A DNA stretch of 64,000 bases from NCBI GenBank assembly GCA_030686995.1, contig CM060680.1:199689322-199753321 (forward strand). Direction: 5' to 3'. This document shows positions 24,573 through 37,846 of the stretch, one piece after another. The number at the start of each line of letters is the position of its first letter. Positions within the stretch are counted from its first letter, which is position 1. The translations under genes were made by a program, and so were the position numbers. A model generated the notes under the pieces. The model was given only the letters and a program-made list of their open reading frames with translations. It did not search any database and had not been told where the DNA came from. This stretch comes from Artemisia argyi. Taxonomy: Eukaryota; Streptophyta; Magnoliopsida; Asterales; Asteraceae.

Positions 24573-24573
24573 T

Positions 24574-24586
24574 CTCCGGGACGGAG
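24574..24586 (+). other. Pre-PPT hairpin, element A
   Basis: Stem CTCCG, loop GGA, stem CGGAG, one base after the TGA stop of element A pol. Confidence 0.65.
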
Positions 24587-24594
24587 CTCTCATA

Positions 24595-24606
24595 TGGGGT
24601 GGAGAC
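24595..24606 (+). promoter_or_regulatory. Element A polypurine tract
   Basis: TGGGGTGGAGAC directly abuts the LTR start TGTAACA at 24607. Confidence 0.8.
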
Positions 24607-27600
24607 TGTAACAATTCGCAATTTCAGGTTAATTACTATTCCCGGAAAATTTACTATTCACTTTTACTATTCATGTTACTATTCATTTTTCCCGAAATTT
24701 TCCCGAAAGTTGATTTTTATTTCATATTCGCGAGTGATAAATCATTTCCATGGCAAATTAAATGTTTGACATTCGTCAGATCATTTTCGTGAAAGTTATT
24801 AAGGAATTACACGTTTTAGGGTTAAACGTCATTCAGAAATTCTACGCACAACGAAATTTGACCCTGTCAGGTGACCCCACATCAGAAAAATGTTTGACAC
24901 ACTCATGATTTATTTGAGAATAAATCATGACTGAGAAAAATATGACCAGAATAAACCTCGGCCGTGAAAAACTGGAATTTTCAGTTTTAAGCGTTTTTAC
25001 TCAGCCGTAACCCTTGCCTATACCTGCACCGCGTTTCTAAGATGATTTGAGTTTTCAACTTATTAGAATAAGTCAACATATTTTTCCCTCCTCCATTGAC
25101 CAAAAATCATTCCTTGATTTTATAAGTCATTCCTTGATTTTTAGGCTTACGGTTTGATGTCTAAAAGACATTTAATACCAACCGACACTGGACTGAGCCC
25201 AGTCTAGACATTATAAGTCATTTTAAATCATTTATAACCTATTAGAAAAGTAACATTTTACTTTTCTCAATTTTACGCAATGTTCGTACATTTTACGTAT
25301 TACGCGTTTTAGACCCGTGTTTCCAGTTTTAGCAGGGTTTTACCACCCAAATGGAACCTACCACTCATTTTATATTTTATTATGGAACATATGGACATGT
25401 TTAACAATACTTCCAAGTTTCATAATTTTACGACACCCGGTTTTACGTTTTGAGGCCTAATCATTTACGGTTGGCATTTCCCGGAGTCAAATCTCATCCT
25501 AATACTTAGGATAATATCTAACCAAGCACACCTCACCCCTCCTAGGCTTGTGAACCGCCAATAGGGGGGGAGTCACCCCATGGTGTGGCTTGATCTTGGG
25601 CTAAGTGATCTTAGATGTGTTACATGTGTATAAGCTTGTAAGGAAAGCTTTGACTAGTCCTAAAATGTAACCTCCTCATGAGCATATAAATACCCCCCCC
25701 CCCTCCCCCCTTTGTGCCGTACATCACCAACACCAAAACTACTCACACTTAGCTTTATTTCTTCCAAATTCAAGCAAGGTTCAAGAGCTAGTTCAAGATA
25801 GAAACCCTAGTGTGATCTTAGGTTACCAAAACACTTCCAAACCTAATATACTTGGTGATTTCTCTTGAGTTTGAATCCACTCAAGTCACCTCAACCTTCA
25901 TCATCCATCTTTCAAGATTACAAGAGTAGAAAGATTGCATGAAGTGAAGTGGGTTGAAGCAAGTCTATCAAAGTCCTTTTCCTTACTTGCTACTTTCCTT
26001 TCATCTTTGAAAGCCAAAAGTTGTAAGCCAAACCTAACATGCTTCTTGTTAAATGATCATGCTCATGTTATTTACATATTATTCTTGCTATATTATGTCT
26101 TGTATAAATGTCCATAATGTATAAAAGTGAGTAAAACAAGTTATTGTACATGATTGATAAGACAAGTTAATAAAACAAGCAAACTAGTGACTTTCTTGGT
26201 ATAACCTGATCAAAATGGTAAAATTATGATATTGGATCATTATATATTACAGTAGAGGACTTAACAAGGAAACCATAGCAATTTGAACCACCTAAAACGA
26301 GTATACGAGTCAAAAGTTACGCCCATTTGAAGTTACCAAAGATTTACGGCAAAACTGCCTAAACCATACTGTTTTGCATTCTGACTTTTTGAAAGTCACC
26401 CTTCTGGTCCGATTCATCAAAAAGTTAAAACACGAAAGTTGTCCGGAACGCTTTTTTCGTTCAGGAACAAAGAAGCTCGAGCCCTGAAAACGCTTTCCGA
26501 GTGACAAATTCTTCAAATTCTAAACAGCCCATTTTTAGGCCAAAGTCATTATATATAGGTTATGGTTTAAAAGGAACAAGAGGTCTTATGACCTATAATC
26601 AAGACCACAACCATGGCTAGAGCCAAGGTTGTGTCTCATGACCTTGAAACAAGGACCAAAGGTCATGGCTAGGCCATGACGAAATGACCATGTAAGCTTA
26701 CTTAGGCGTAAACATGAAACAAGGAATTAGGCGATAACTTGAACAAGCAATTTGGATCTACTTCACTTAAAAAGGAACCATGAGATATTACAAAGAGAAA
26801 ATGGTCATACAAAACTTATGAAACTACCCCTAATAACAATCTTCATGTACTAATAAACTTTCCTAAGTTTATTCAAATATCGGACATGTAACTTTTCGGA
26901 TCAACACTTATATCTATATATTTTATCAACTACTACAATAGTAGGGAGCCTCATGTGAGGAGTTCATTATGTAAGCCGTCGAGTTAAGTTGTGGATTTAC
27001 AAATTAAAGTGTCCTGGCTCCTCGAACGCTTACTAACATGACTTCTGAATTATGTCGGCCCGAACGGTAGTAAACGATATACAAAACATACATGTTCATG
27101 AATCTTTTCTTTCAAAGACTTACAATATACATCATACCACATCATGGGCTAAATGCAAGATATATATATAGGCACTTCGTTATATTCTTTACTCAAATCC
27201 TAAGTCGCAACATTCTATTATAGGTTGCTCGTAGAAACCTACACGATCCAACCATTACCTTCATTACTTGCTATTTTACTTAAGGTGAGTTCATAGCCCC
27301 ACTTTACATTACTTCAATGTTTTACAAACCCTTGGGGGGAATACATGCTACTTTTAAACCGAACACAATGCTTTGAAACTGTATGCTGCCTGATTGTTTT
27401 ATTATTACTAAGTACCTACCTTGCCAATCCTAGGCCCCTATCATGAACCATTTAATCACTAGAATTAGTGAGCGCGAGTATTGTGAATAGGCCTATTGGG
27501 ATTGACGAATCCCATTTGTTTGAGCAGATTAGTTCAAACGAATGCACTATATTTGAACATTAAGTATGACGGCAAAGTACTTACTGGGGCAACAAAACCG

Positions 27601-28071
27601 CCGATTGATATTGGTACCCGTTAACGTATTGGTTGCATGAGCTTAGTATATAATAATAACTGTTTTGTTTTCCAACATAAGTATGAGTCTAATTAACTCG
27701 TACTACCAACATATTGTGTTCAACTGTTAAACAAACTCTATGAATATCACTCAACCTTTGTGTTGACCTCTTAAGCATGTATTTCAGGTCCATGATAATC
27801 AAGAATGGAGCGGAAGGGCACGTACCGAAGGAAGAAGGCTATAAACTATTATGTCATTCGATAAAAACATCAAAGACTTTATATTGATGTATTTTGAAAC
27901 ATGGAACCTTTTGGGACCTTACTATGTAAACTCTGATATATTTGAATAAATATGAATGACAACTCTTTTTAATACGACTCGGTTAGAGATCGTTTTCTAT
28001 TATTATGACTGTTGTGCCGTCGAATAACACCCAAGTTGAATTCCGCTGCATCATGAATTGGGGGTGTTACA
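24607..28071 (+). repeat. Element A 3' LTR
   Basis: 3465 bp from TGTAACAATTCGC to GGGGGTGTTACA. It is clearly the same family as the element B LTRs over its whole length but visibly more diverged from them than they are from each other. The matching 5' LTR lies outside the window, so its target duplication (GACAT would follow at 28072) cannot be tested. No gene is seen in it. Confidence 0.9.
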
Positions 28072-28436
28072 GACATGACAACTTTTGTTCTTCTTTGTTA
28101 CGAAACACTGTAAAGATGTCTAATTGGGTTATTACTCACTCCCAATTATTGTGCATATTTCTAACAGAATCCACTAAGCATCAGTTAAAAAAGTGCTAAC
28201 GCGTAAATGATACTAACAGAATCCACTTAACATCAGTTAAAAAAAAGATTACTAGTGTTATTCTTTTGCAAAGATGGGGACTGTCTATGCAACTTTAAAC
28301 TATCGGGGACGAAAGTTGCAACTTTTGACAAACCACATGGACCATGCGTGTAATTTACTCATTAATTTATATAAATAGTCTCGAGACATACCCACCCATT
28401 GGATGTTTGTAGCCCTAACCTAAGAAGAAGAAAAAG
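28072..28436 (+). other. Flank between element A and the unknown gene
   Basis: 365 bp without a gene. It holds two copies of a roughly 64-bp unit beginning TAACAGAATCCACT (about 28160 and 28214). The last part would be the promoter and 5' leader of the gene at 28437. Confidence 0.5.
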
Positions 28437-31400
28437 ATGGAAAAAAATGAGATGATTGGACGAACAATAGCACCACGGCCGTTTCATCTTCGTACCAGGC
28501 GTGCTCGCTGCCCAGAGTCCGAAAGGCCTAGATATCGTGTTAATTATAAAAAAAAGAAACCTCTGCCGATGGAGCTGCACGAATTGGAGTTGGCCAAATT
28601 GAAAGAGGCTCGAGCAGCTTTAGGTCCCGTAAAATCGTTCTACATTCCGTCAACTGTAAGAGATACATCAGAAGCAGCTTGTGGTAACTAACAAAACTTT
28701 TTAACAATTAATTTATTTGAACAACTCTCGGTAATTAATGGGCTGAAAAATCTAATTTGTTTTATGGTTGATCAGATACCGAATATGATGCCAAAGTGTA
28801 TAAGAAGCTAGCCAATGCAGACCCATGTGAGCAGCTGTTCAAGGTTTTAAACCCTGCGACTGGTGAGTGCTGATTCTCGTAACAGAACTTCACTGCTTCT
28901 AAATTTTTGTCATTCTTTTTAGTTTTATTTTCATAAAATGGTCTTATAGACATAACTGCTCTGCTTTAAATAACCTGAAATTACATTTGGCTCATGACGG
29001 TTATATTGTTTTGGTTATTAAATAGGTTCACCAGATGAAGTGTTCACGGCATCTGTGATCAAGCGCTACCGTGAGGATCAATGCGACTCAAGTGTAGCTG
29101 TTGTGGCTGCTTCTGGTAAGCATTTAGACAATCAAACCCTTTTATTATATTTATAGGTGATGTATGAACATAAAATATATAAGAATCAAATAAACGCAGC
29201 GGAACAACATCACCCACACGGATCTCATATAGCCATATGATCAATCAATAAGATAAACAAGATAGTTATACCTTTGTAGCGTGCACCGGGAATCACCACC
29301 AATACCAATACCCACGAATGGAATGAGAAACCCAAATGATCAATAAGGTTGATCACCTCTATGCTTGATCCACACTACACGTCACTGATCACCACCCGAT
29401 GCTAGTCTTGACCCCATAACACACGATCTAGCCTTGAACTACATTAGAATAAGGTAAGATGAGATCAAAAAACACCAAACCCTCATATGGTTGAGTTTTA
29501 TTTCGTTGCTTTTGAGGAGAGGAAGGAGGAAAGACTTTTGGTAAGTGGTTATTCCCATTGATCCACTTAATTGACCAAATCAATAGGAGGTTATAACAAA
29601 TAATGTTACACTTAACCCCTTGCTCTTTTTCCTCTTGTTTCTTTCTCACCTAGGCTTGCCATGGGGGCCCTAAATGGGCTTGCCCATTGTTGGTCTAATC
29701 CAATAAACTAAGTACTAGCTTAGTTATTAGTAGCCCGTTATTGATCCCGAGTTACGTAGTCGTATATATAGTGTAAATACGATAAATACAATATATATAA
29801 TGGTGTCTCTGTGTATAAGTGTGTGACCCCATAGGCTCACATATGTCTAGCCATATAATTATTTATTATGACACGAGCATACTCCAACAGCTCCCACTTG
29901 CGACGTCATAATAATCAAGTAATTATACAAGCAAAGGTTAGCGTCTAGCAACACGCCAATGCCCCTAGAAATATGTGAGGGTAGTTTCTTAAACTTCTCA
30001 TTTAAATGGTTTATATGTCATCCATCCTTTTGTTACAGATACTATGTTGAACACTAGACATGGATCAAAGTCATTCCAATTGTTCAACTATTCTGTTTCT
30101 TGATCTAGATATTGAACAAGATTACCAAGTGAATTTAGATTCATCTTAATCTCATTTGGGTACGGCCATACAAACATCCGTTCAATTCATCGAGGGGCCC
30201 AATAGTATCTAACTCCATGACATGTGGAGGAACAAATCCTATTTTGACTGCACGTGTCATTCATGTGTTTCAAATCACTCCTGAAAATGGTTTTTATAAC
30301 TACCATATTCAGGACAGCGTTTAACCATATCAAAGAATAAAATTCCGCACATGCAAGACCTACTTGCATCTCAAGTCTAAGGATAAGAGACATAACCATT
30401 TGCGAGATTCACTATTGACGCCGATCCATGCAGTGAATTCTCGAAGGTTGGGTCAGTCCAATGTTCATCACAATGAACAACATATGAGTTTGGCAAATAA
30501 ATCGCCAACACGCTCACATTTGCCTTAATTCGATGATACTCCCGTATCGTCAACTGGCAATGGACAATTTTAGAATAAATAAATTATTCATGGATTAAAC
30601 ATGCAAATATAGAACACAGTAGTATAAATAAAGACGATAATACCCGGTATATCAATTCATTATATAATACGACTGCTTACAGTTCCATTATCCAAATACT
30701 AAAAACAGATATGCACAAGACTACATACAGATCAGAATCCGATGTTTCCAACATGATTAATTTTGTTGTACAAGACAACAAGTAGTCATCTGAGTAAACT
30801 TTGAGAATACTTGTTTCAAAATTCAAAAATGTTTTGAATGATGATTGTCCTTTTGTATGTGTGCAATCAAGTACATTACGAGTATTGCAACAATACATTC
30901 CATAGTGTGTTTGAAGCTAGCAAAACACTTACTTTAGACAGTCATAATAACAGTTTCCACACTGTAAAGTATTCTTATTCTTTTAATGTATAATGCATCA
31001 ATGCTCTCAATCAAGCACATCTAGTTAGAGGTGTCATCATTCATGATGTCATCCTACTACGACTAGGGTTGAGCATCATCTCAGTTATATAAGCATTAAT
31101 GAATGAAAACATAACAGAGCTCCTCAAATATCCGTAAACGTTTGAACAAATATTTGGTCCTTTGTAGGTCCATTAGGTTGTTCGTTTAACAATTATCTAA
31201 TGACTTTCACTTAGATATTTGTTGTTATCAACTCATCTTGCATTCATGCAAATGATATAAATAATCCAATACATAATATAACTTACATAATGAATCCTTT
31301 AGTCAAACTTAAGATTTCCACTCATGCATTCAATCTCATCATGTAAGATTGATCATTGAGACTCCCCTCAATGACATGTCATATTGTGTTTAGATTATTA

Positions 31401-34400
31401 ACCGCTTATGTTTATTCTAATAAACACATGCAACAAGGTTTTATGTTTTATTTCCTAAATTCCTTAATTAAAACTTCATTCCAGGCTAAGGATTAAAGTC
31501 TAGCTTAGATGGAATATTGTTTCTTATATGTTAACAACATATGAGATTTAATAAAATAAATTCATTTATCCTACTTGCACTCTGAGTTCTCGGGAGTAAT
31601 CTTATTTAATCAAAATCAAATTAATGATTAAATTAAGATCTCTGCTCCTAGATGCATGATCTAATCCACACCTGGATTCTTATGTCTTGTATACATAATA
31701 AAGATTATACAGATTCATAAACCCTTTTGATTACTCATCGTCCTCACAAAAGTAATCAAAAGTGTTCTAAAATCCTATTGTCATATTTCATTTACATGAA
31801 AACAAGTATGACAATTAATCATCTTTATACATTTAATTTTTTGTAAGTATGAAGATTTAATCATAATCAATTTCTTGAGCATGAGTAAACTCCTTCTACT
31901 ATGCATGCATTAAATATGTGTACAAGTTTGTCCTTATGAGTCTTCTAGTTCAAGAAACTCATTTTAAACCTCACAGTCTAACTGATTTGGTAAGAGATCA
32001 ATCAAGCTCCATGAGTGATTATCTTCAAAGGACTGCATCTTAACATTCATAGTTTTGAGTTATTCATCAGATTCAAGATCTGATAATGCATCTCTTTAGT
32101 TAGCAGGTTCACTATGATCCTCCAACTTGTGTCCCTTAACATTGATATAAAAAATATCATTCAAGTGTTAGGGGTATCCTTGCGGATTTATGGTTTAACA
32201 TATGTATGTTCAGCCTTAGAATGACATTAGCAAGTGTACTCAGAAGGTTGTGTATTTAGCTCTTGAATGACTTCAAGATCTAAAGGTGCTCCCACTTGCT
32301 TTTGTAAGTGGAGACTAATCTCCAAGTACTCAGCATCTTGATTAACAATAAATTGTTTTCAAGTGGGACATCCAAAATACATCGTTAGTTCTTGACTCTA
32401 GTTTGTTAATTACTTACTCTTAGGTATTTAACAAATTCAGAACTAAAATCAAGACATAATGGGATTCATCCCATTCCATAATACAATGGTGTCTTAAATT
32501 CCTTCTGGGTTGGAACCATATTGGGTGTACGCATGGCACATCCAATTTTCTAACCTTGATTGCTTTTGAGGTAAAAGAGTTTAAGTCATCAAAGATCAAA
32601 TGATATCCATGATGGACATACCATAAAGTTGTGGTATTCCACGTGGATAGATGTTGTGAGACTATCACACAACTCATTTGATGAACTTATACTTTTTGGC
32701 TTACGTATCTGCCAACCAAGTCATACCAGATGACATCAATAGTATTTTTAGCCTACTGCATACTTTATATTTAAAGTCTTTGACCAAGTCAATAACTTAA
32801 TGTGTATGCTTTAACTAGAAAACATAAACATTAAATATTTTATTATACGTCGTAAGTGTACATGTCTTTAACAAGAAGACATAACAAATTAACGTCTTTA
32901 CTTTACGTTATAAGTCTTTCAACAATTAACGGAATTGAATTGATGTTTATGTCTTTACAAGAGACCTAAACATATTCAACTAAAGTAATTATGAGTGCCG
33001 ATAATTGGCCTTTATAGTAATTTCAAGTTAATTACATACTTCATGATTATGAATTTACAAGAAGACATAATCATATTTACTAAACAATTCAGCAAATATG
33101 TTGAAGTAACTTTTCATGTTATCTTGACATTTTTTCTAATTAGGGCAACATGCATTTTATGTGTATAAGTCCTAGTAGAACCTTATTTTCTTATCTTGCA
33201 GTCAAGAAAAACCATTAGTCATATTGTTATATGTTGTACCTTGCACACAATTAAGATTTCTCCCACTTGTGCAAGGCACAACATTATGCAAGCAAATATG
33301 ACAATGTCACAGATAACATATGATTTTAGTCAAAATCAAAATATAGCTGTGTAGAACTTTATCGCTTTTATAAAGAATCATGCACAACAATTTTATTGAT
33401 AACATTTCAAGAAGCAACATCAGGAATGCGACAAGTTATCTAATAAATTCATGCAATGGTTCTCATAAAAACTATGATGCTTCATATGTGGAAAGTAATG
33501 TATTATTTCAAGACAATCTAGAAATAAGATGGGAAACTTGTAAGTTAATAGAGCTTACAACTCCCACTGGATTAGAGAACATTACATGTGTTTTGTCACC
33601 AGTAATACAATCATGTAGCTCCCACTGGATTAGACAACATTAAAAGTGTTACATCACCAGTGGAGAGTGAGTGATGATTGGATACTTTCCTGCTTTCTTT
33701 GAATATCTACACATTATTGCTAATGTGAGTCACTATGACTAGTAACATGTACTTAGGTATTCAAGGATGTGCATCAAGTTCTAATATATAGATGATTGGC
33801 TAGCCATCATTTTAAACTTGAAAATTAGGCATGCAGTTCCTCCATGTTTATCAGGTTAAGACACATTGCTAGGTAATCATGCTAGTAATTACCTTTACCA
33901 CTTTTCGGTTTATTGATATTTCCGTTTTCTAATTATTTTAACTCATATTAATTTGGTAGCTATAGAAAACATGTTATCTAGTTATCCAAATATCTTATAT
34001 TTCTTGAAGGTTTCAAAACCAAAACTAGGGTTATAAAACGAACTTGAAAGAATAAGATGTGCAAACATACTTAACCGTTTTGACTTTACAAGACATCACG
34101 ATTTCTAGAGTATGTGTGCTTTGAGTTTGATTAGAATTAGGACAATTCAAATATTCTTGTTATGGCTTTTCCTCATAAGGAAAAGGATAGGAACAAGTCT
34201 CTTTCTTACAAGGAAAGGAAGACTTAGTTTGATTCTTTTATCAAGAAAAGAACAAACTTTTGTTTACGTTTTGTGTTGCATTAAATCATTAATTGAATTC
34301 TCAAGGTTCATATTTAGTATTTTCGATAATTATCCTTTTATAAATTAATTACTCCATGTTTACAATATAAAACAATTAATTTACGTAAAAGGCTAAGATC

Positions 34401-37400
34401 CACATTGTGCTTCTACTATCACATCAGTTGATCTGCTAGCAATAGTAGATTCAATTGGTAGGCGACGATCACCAATTGCATTACAAGTGCAACTCTTAGA
34501 TCTTTATGGGACCCATGGCACTAGTGAACAAGCAACTAGTGTCATGTAGGCATGTTTAGTCCCATCTTTGCCTCGGGTCAAGGTCTCACCGCTTAACTCG
34601 ATTAAGTCATCCAATTTGAGAATGTGCGAGAATATATCTAGGTCTCACGCATAGAGAATAGTCACCTTGGGTTACAATTCAACCTAGGTCCCACGCATAG
34701 GCAAAAGGTAATTGCAAGTGTTCTCAATATTGGACGGCATGACTTAAATTTTGACGGGTAAAAGTTTTGATGTGAATCAAAAGGTGTACGAAAAGAGCAT
34801 GCATTCATCCTTCGTAGCACAAGTTAAAAACATTTCTTAACTTAAGTCTAATCATTGTTTTAATTTATGTATATCAAGTTGTCCATTTTCATGACTAATA
34901 TAAATCCTACGTGGATAATAAAGTTTGGACAATACATAAATAAAATAACATACATAACAAGTTTAGGTGTTATTTTAAGAAACAATGATTTTAAGTTTCA
35001 AAAACTTAGTAAAACTAAATCATAAGACTTAGTTTTGAAAATGGTTTGTGTTTCGTTTTAAGTTTTATAGAAAACTATTTGCAATTTTACATATGAAACA
35101 AGATATATAAAAAACAAAACAAACACACAACCACAATATGCAAAGCCTCAACCGATGAAAAAAACCTATGCTTGGTCTCGTGAGCCATCACGACAACCAA
35201 GAGTCAACTAGGGACAAACCACACAACCACACGGAGGACTCCCACTTGCTCCAAGACAATCAAGAGCAAGTTGGAAGCCCATGATGCACATGAAAAGAAG
35301 TTTCTGTCCTTCCAGAATTTCTGTATTAGAGGGCCCAAAAGTCCATGAAGGAAGCTTCCCCGGGCCTAGCTCAAAACTAGAAAGTTGTAGGCCCATGTCT
35401 TGGGTACCTGCAAAAAAAATTCAGCCAAAAAGACCTTACCAATAACCGGGAAACTCCGTTTTACCAACTGGTGTTCCAGCAGTCATTTTTCGGCAAAAAC
35501 GTCTTTAACTCTTTCGCCATTCACCACCAAGCCACGATTACATTATATTGAAAGTAAAATACAATTAATCTACTTTTAATCTACTGTAAAAGTGCCCAAA
35601 CAATGGCTACAACCAAAAGAATATAATAACATAAATGCCGAAACAATGGCAAAAACCCCAAAACACGAAATTAAACAACAATCACAACCATCCAATGCAC
35701 AAGTGGTCTAGGTTTTCATCGGATTTACATATAAACATAATAATACCATAATATTATGAATGAAACATGGTGTTGACTAACTCCATGGACAAACATGCAT
35801 GTATTTGCCATGGAAAACAAAATAATAACAAGGATTAAATTGTTAGCCAATGAAAACGAAGAAATTAATTGACAAGAATTAAAACCCCGTTAGGTACGTG
35901 TTTCCTATGACTTAAGGGTCAAAACCCACTGATATTAGGACCTTCCAAATACCATTTAACCACAGAAAATATGGCCTTAGGGGCTGAATTAAAACCGTTT
36001 CAAAAACCGATCAAAAACACGCGTTTTAGGCCATTTATTACGTACCCGACAAGTAACCAATTAGCGTATGCATAACAAATGGCCATGGGACCAAAAAGTG
36101 CAGATCATAAGAACCCTAAAGGGTCGTCCTATGAGAAAAAAATTGGAGCCCTAGGGCTGTTTTAACCATGACTTCAAAAATCATCAAAAAACACCCGTTT
36201 TAGCCATTTTTATGCATACCCGATAATCATATGGCACATATGATGGCTCGTGATACCACTATAGGTGATGTATGAACATAAAATATATAAGAATCAAATA
36301 AACGCAGTGGAACAACATCACCCACACGGATCTCATATAGCCATATGATCAATCAATAAGATAAACAAGATAGTTATACCTTTGTAGCGTGCACCGGGAA
36401 TCACCACCAATACCAATACCCAAAAATGGAATGAGAAACCCAAATGATCAATAAGGTTGATCACCTCTATGCTTGATCCACACTACACGTCACCGATCAC
36501 CACCCGATGCTAGTCTTGACCCCGTAACACACGATCTAGCCTTGAACTACATTAGAATAAGGTAAGATGAGATCAAAAAACACCAAACCCTCATATGGTT
36601 GAGTTTTATTTCGTGGCTTTTGGGGAGAGGAAGGAGGAAAGACTTTTGGTAAGTGGTTATTCCCATTGATCCACTTAATTGACCAAATCAATAGGAGGTT
36701 ATAACAAATAATGTTACACTTAACCCCTTGCTCTTTTTCCTCTTGTTTCTTTCTCACCTAGGCTTTCCATGGGGGCCCTAAATGGGCTTGCCCATTGTTG
36801 GTCTAATCCAATAAACTAAGTACTAGCTTAGTTATTAGTAGCCCGTTATTGATCCCGAGTTACGTAGTCGTATATATAGTGTAAATACGATAAATACAAT
36901 ATATATAATGGTGTCTCTGTGTATAAGTGTGTGACCCCATAGGCTCACATATGTCTAGCCATATAATTATTTATTATGACACGAGCATACTCCAACAATA
37001 TTGTGATTGGAGGTTGCTTCATAATTACTCTTTTGCTTCATAAAGTTGGTCTGGTTAAACTGAGCTCAAATCAGTTTATTCATACACATCGCATTTGGCT
37101 TGTTATGGTACTATTTTTTGGTTACATCATTGGCATTGCAGACAGCGTGCAAGGAACATCTGTGCTAAAGCACCAACCAGAAGAAATAGGCGAATCAAGT
37201 GAAACTATGGTCACAGCTTCTGGTATACAATTAAATCCAGTTTTATTACTTAAGCAAAGTCAAAAGATTTTAATAACTTGTCTAGATGTTAGGAATGTTT
37301 GAACATTTGGTAAAGTTCAATATTAGCATTTATCTATTCGAACTGTGGTCATGAAAACGTTAACATGTAGGTCCGGTAAATGAAAGAAAAATTAGGAAAT

Positions 37401-37846
37401 TCAAACTCTTCAGTTAGGCTAACATCTAAAGAAAATGTCAAGTAAATATGCAACAAAAGTATAGCACAATAAAATAACAGTGTCATTGTTATTTAAGACT
37501 ATTAATTTTACCTATGTATTTGAATGTCTTGTGGGGTTGGTCTTACAATACTTGTTTGGGACTACAAATCATAGACATGTCTGTTTAGTCGTGGCTGCAT
37601 GGATGATATGCATGTTATAATTTGAGGATCAACCATAATCATTTAGCTGGACCTATCATGAATGTTCATGTTGAAGTTAAGCTTAATTAAGAAATCAAAA
37701 CTAATTTCAGAACAAAAACATATTGTTTTGTTTATTAATCAACTACTGTATATAAGAACAGCTATAAATATCTTGATGTTTTTATGTATTTAATAGGTAT
37801 TGCAGATGAAGTGCTAGCAGCATCTGTCCAGGTATTGCAGATATAG
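28437..37846 (+). CDS. Unknown five-exon gene with repeated exons; intron 3 carries element D
   Basis: Proposed exons are 28437-28683, 28776-28862, 29026-29115, 37142-37222 and 37797-37846, joining to 184 codons plus stop. All introns are GT..AG and all splits are phase 1, so internal exons of 87, 90 and 81 bp are symmetric. The N-terminus is basic (HLRTRRARCPESERPR, NYKKKK) and leads into a helix-like ELELAKLKEARAAL. Exons 3, 4 and 5 look like copies of one another: each ends with or contains SSxxxxVAASG-like or DEVLAASV-like sequence, and the bases after exons 4 and 5 are also alike. Exon 5 contains a roughly 33-bp tandem duplication; the second copy has lost 2 bp and produces the stop. I do not recognise the family. 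The gene may be real but decaying, and the splice model is by eye only. Confidence 0.4.
29147..29151 (+). repeat. Target-site duplication ATATT, left copy (element D)
   Basis: ATATT directly precedes the repeat shared by the two D LTRs and recurs at 36998-37002 directly after it. Confidence 0.85.
29152..29889 (-). repeat. Element D 3' LTR (left in the window)
   Basis: 738 bp. The internal side carries CTCCCACTTG (29891-29900), the complement of the polypurine tract. Confidence 0.9.
29890..36244 (-). other. Element D interior, non-coding
   Basis: About 6.35 kb of AT-rich sequence without gag, pol or other supportable frames. It contains five additional copies of the polypurine-tract-like motif CTCCCACTKG. 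Near the primer site (about 36001-36240) there are two diverged copies of a roughly 120-bp unit containing ACACCCGTTTTAGCC-like sequence. I see no RNA gene. Confidence 0.7.
36245..36258 (-). promoter_or_regulatory. Element D primer binding site
   Basis: The minus strand reads TGGTATCACGAGCC, the initiator tRNA-Met complement with one inserted C, one base after the 5' LTR end. Confidence 0.8.
36260..36997 (-). repeat. Element D 5' LTR (right in the window)
   Basis: 738 bp, about 99% identical to 29152-29889. The shared sequence begins exactly at TATAGGTGATG (plus strand), next to the target duplication in one copy and next to the primer site in the other. Confidence 0.9.
36998..37002 (+). repeat. 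Target-site duplication ATATT, right copy (element D)
   Basis: Matches 29147-29151; both lie in the same intron of the unknown gene. Confidence 0.85.
37223..37796 (+). other. Intron 4 of the unknown gene
   Basis: 574 bp with nothing recognisable. Its first bases (GTATACAATTAAATCCA) resemble those after the fifth exon copy at 37919 (GTAACAATTAAATCCA), evidence that the exon-repeat unit extends into the intron. Confidence 0.4.

Larger units (their letters stand above)
29152..36997 (-). mobile_element. Element D: non-coding LTR retrotransposon (LARD-like), 7846 bp, in an intron
   Basis: Two direct repeats of exactly 738 bp bound a 6370-bp interior. Orientation is minus: read on that strand the right-hand LTR is followed by a primer site (TGGTATCACGAGCC) and the left-hand LTR is preceded by the purine tract CAAGTGGGAG. 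No gag or pol frame exists on either strand, so it is non-autonomous. On its own strand the LTR starts TGTTGGAG and ends CACCTATA, so the termini are TG..TA rather than TG..CA. The TGTTGG start and the purine motif suggest Ty1/copia ancestry (inference). The LTRs differ at about 8 of 738 bases. Confidence 0.88.
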
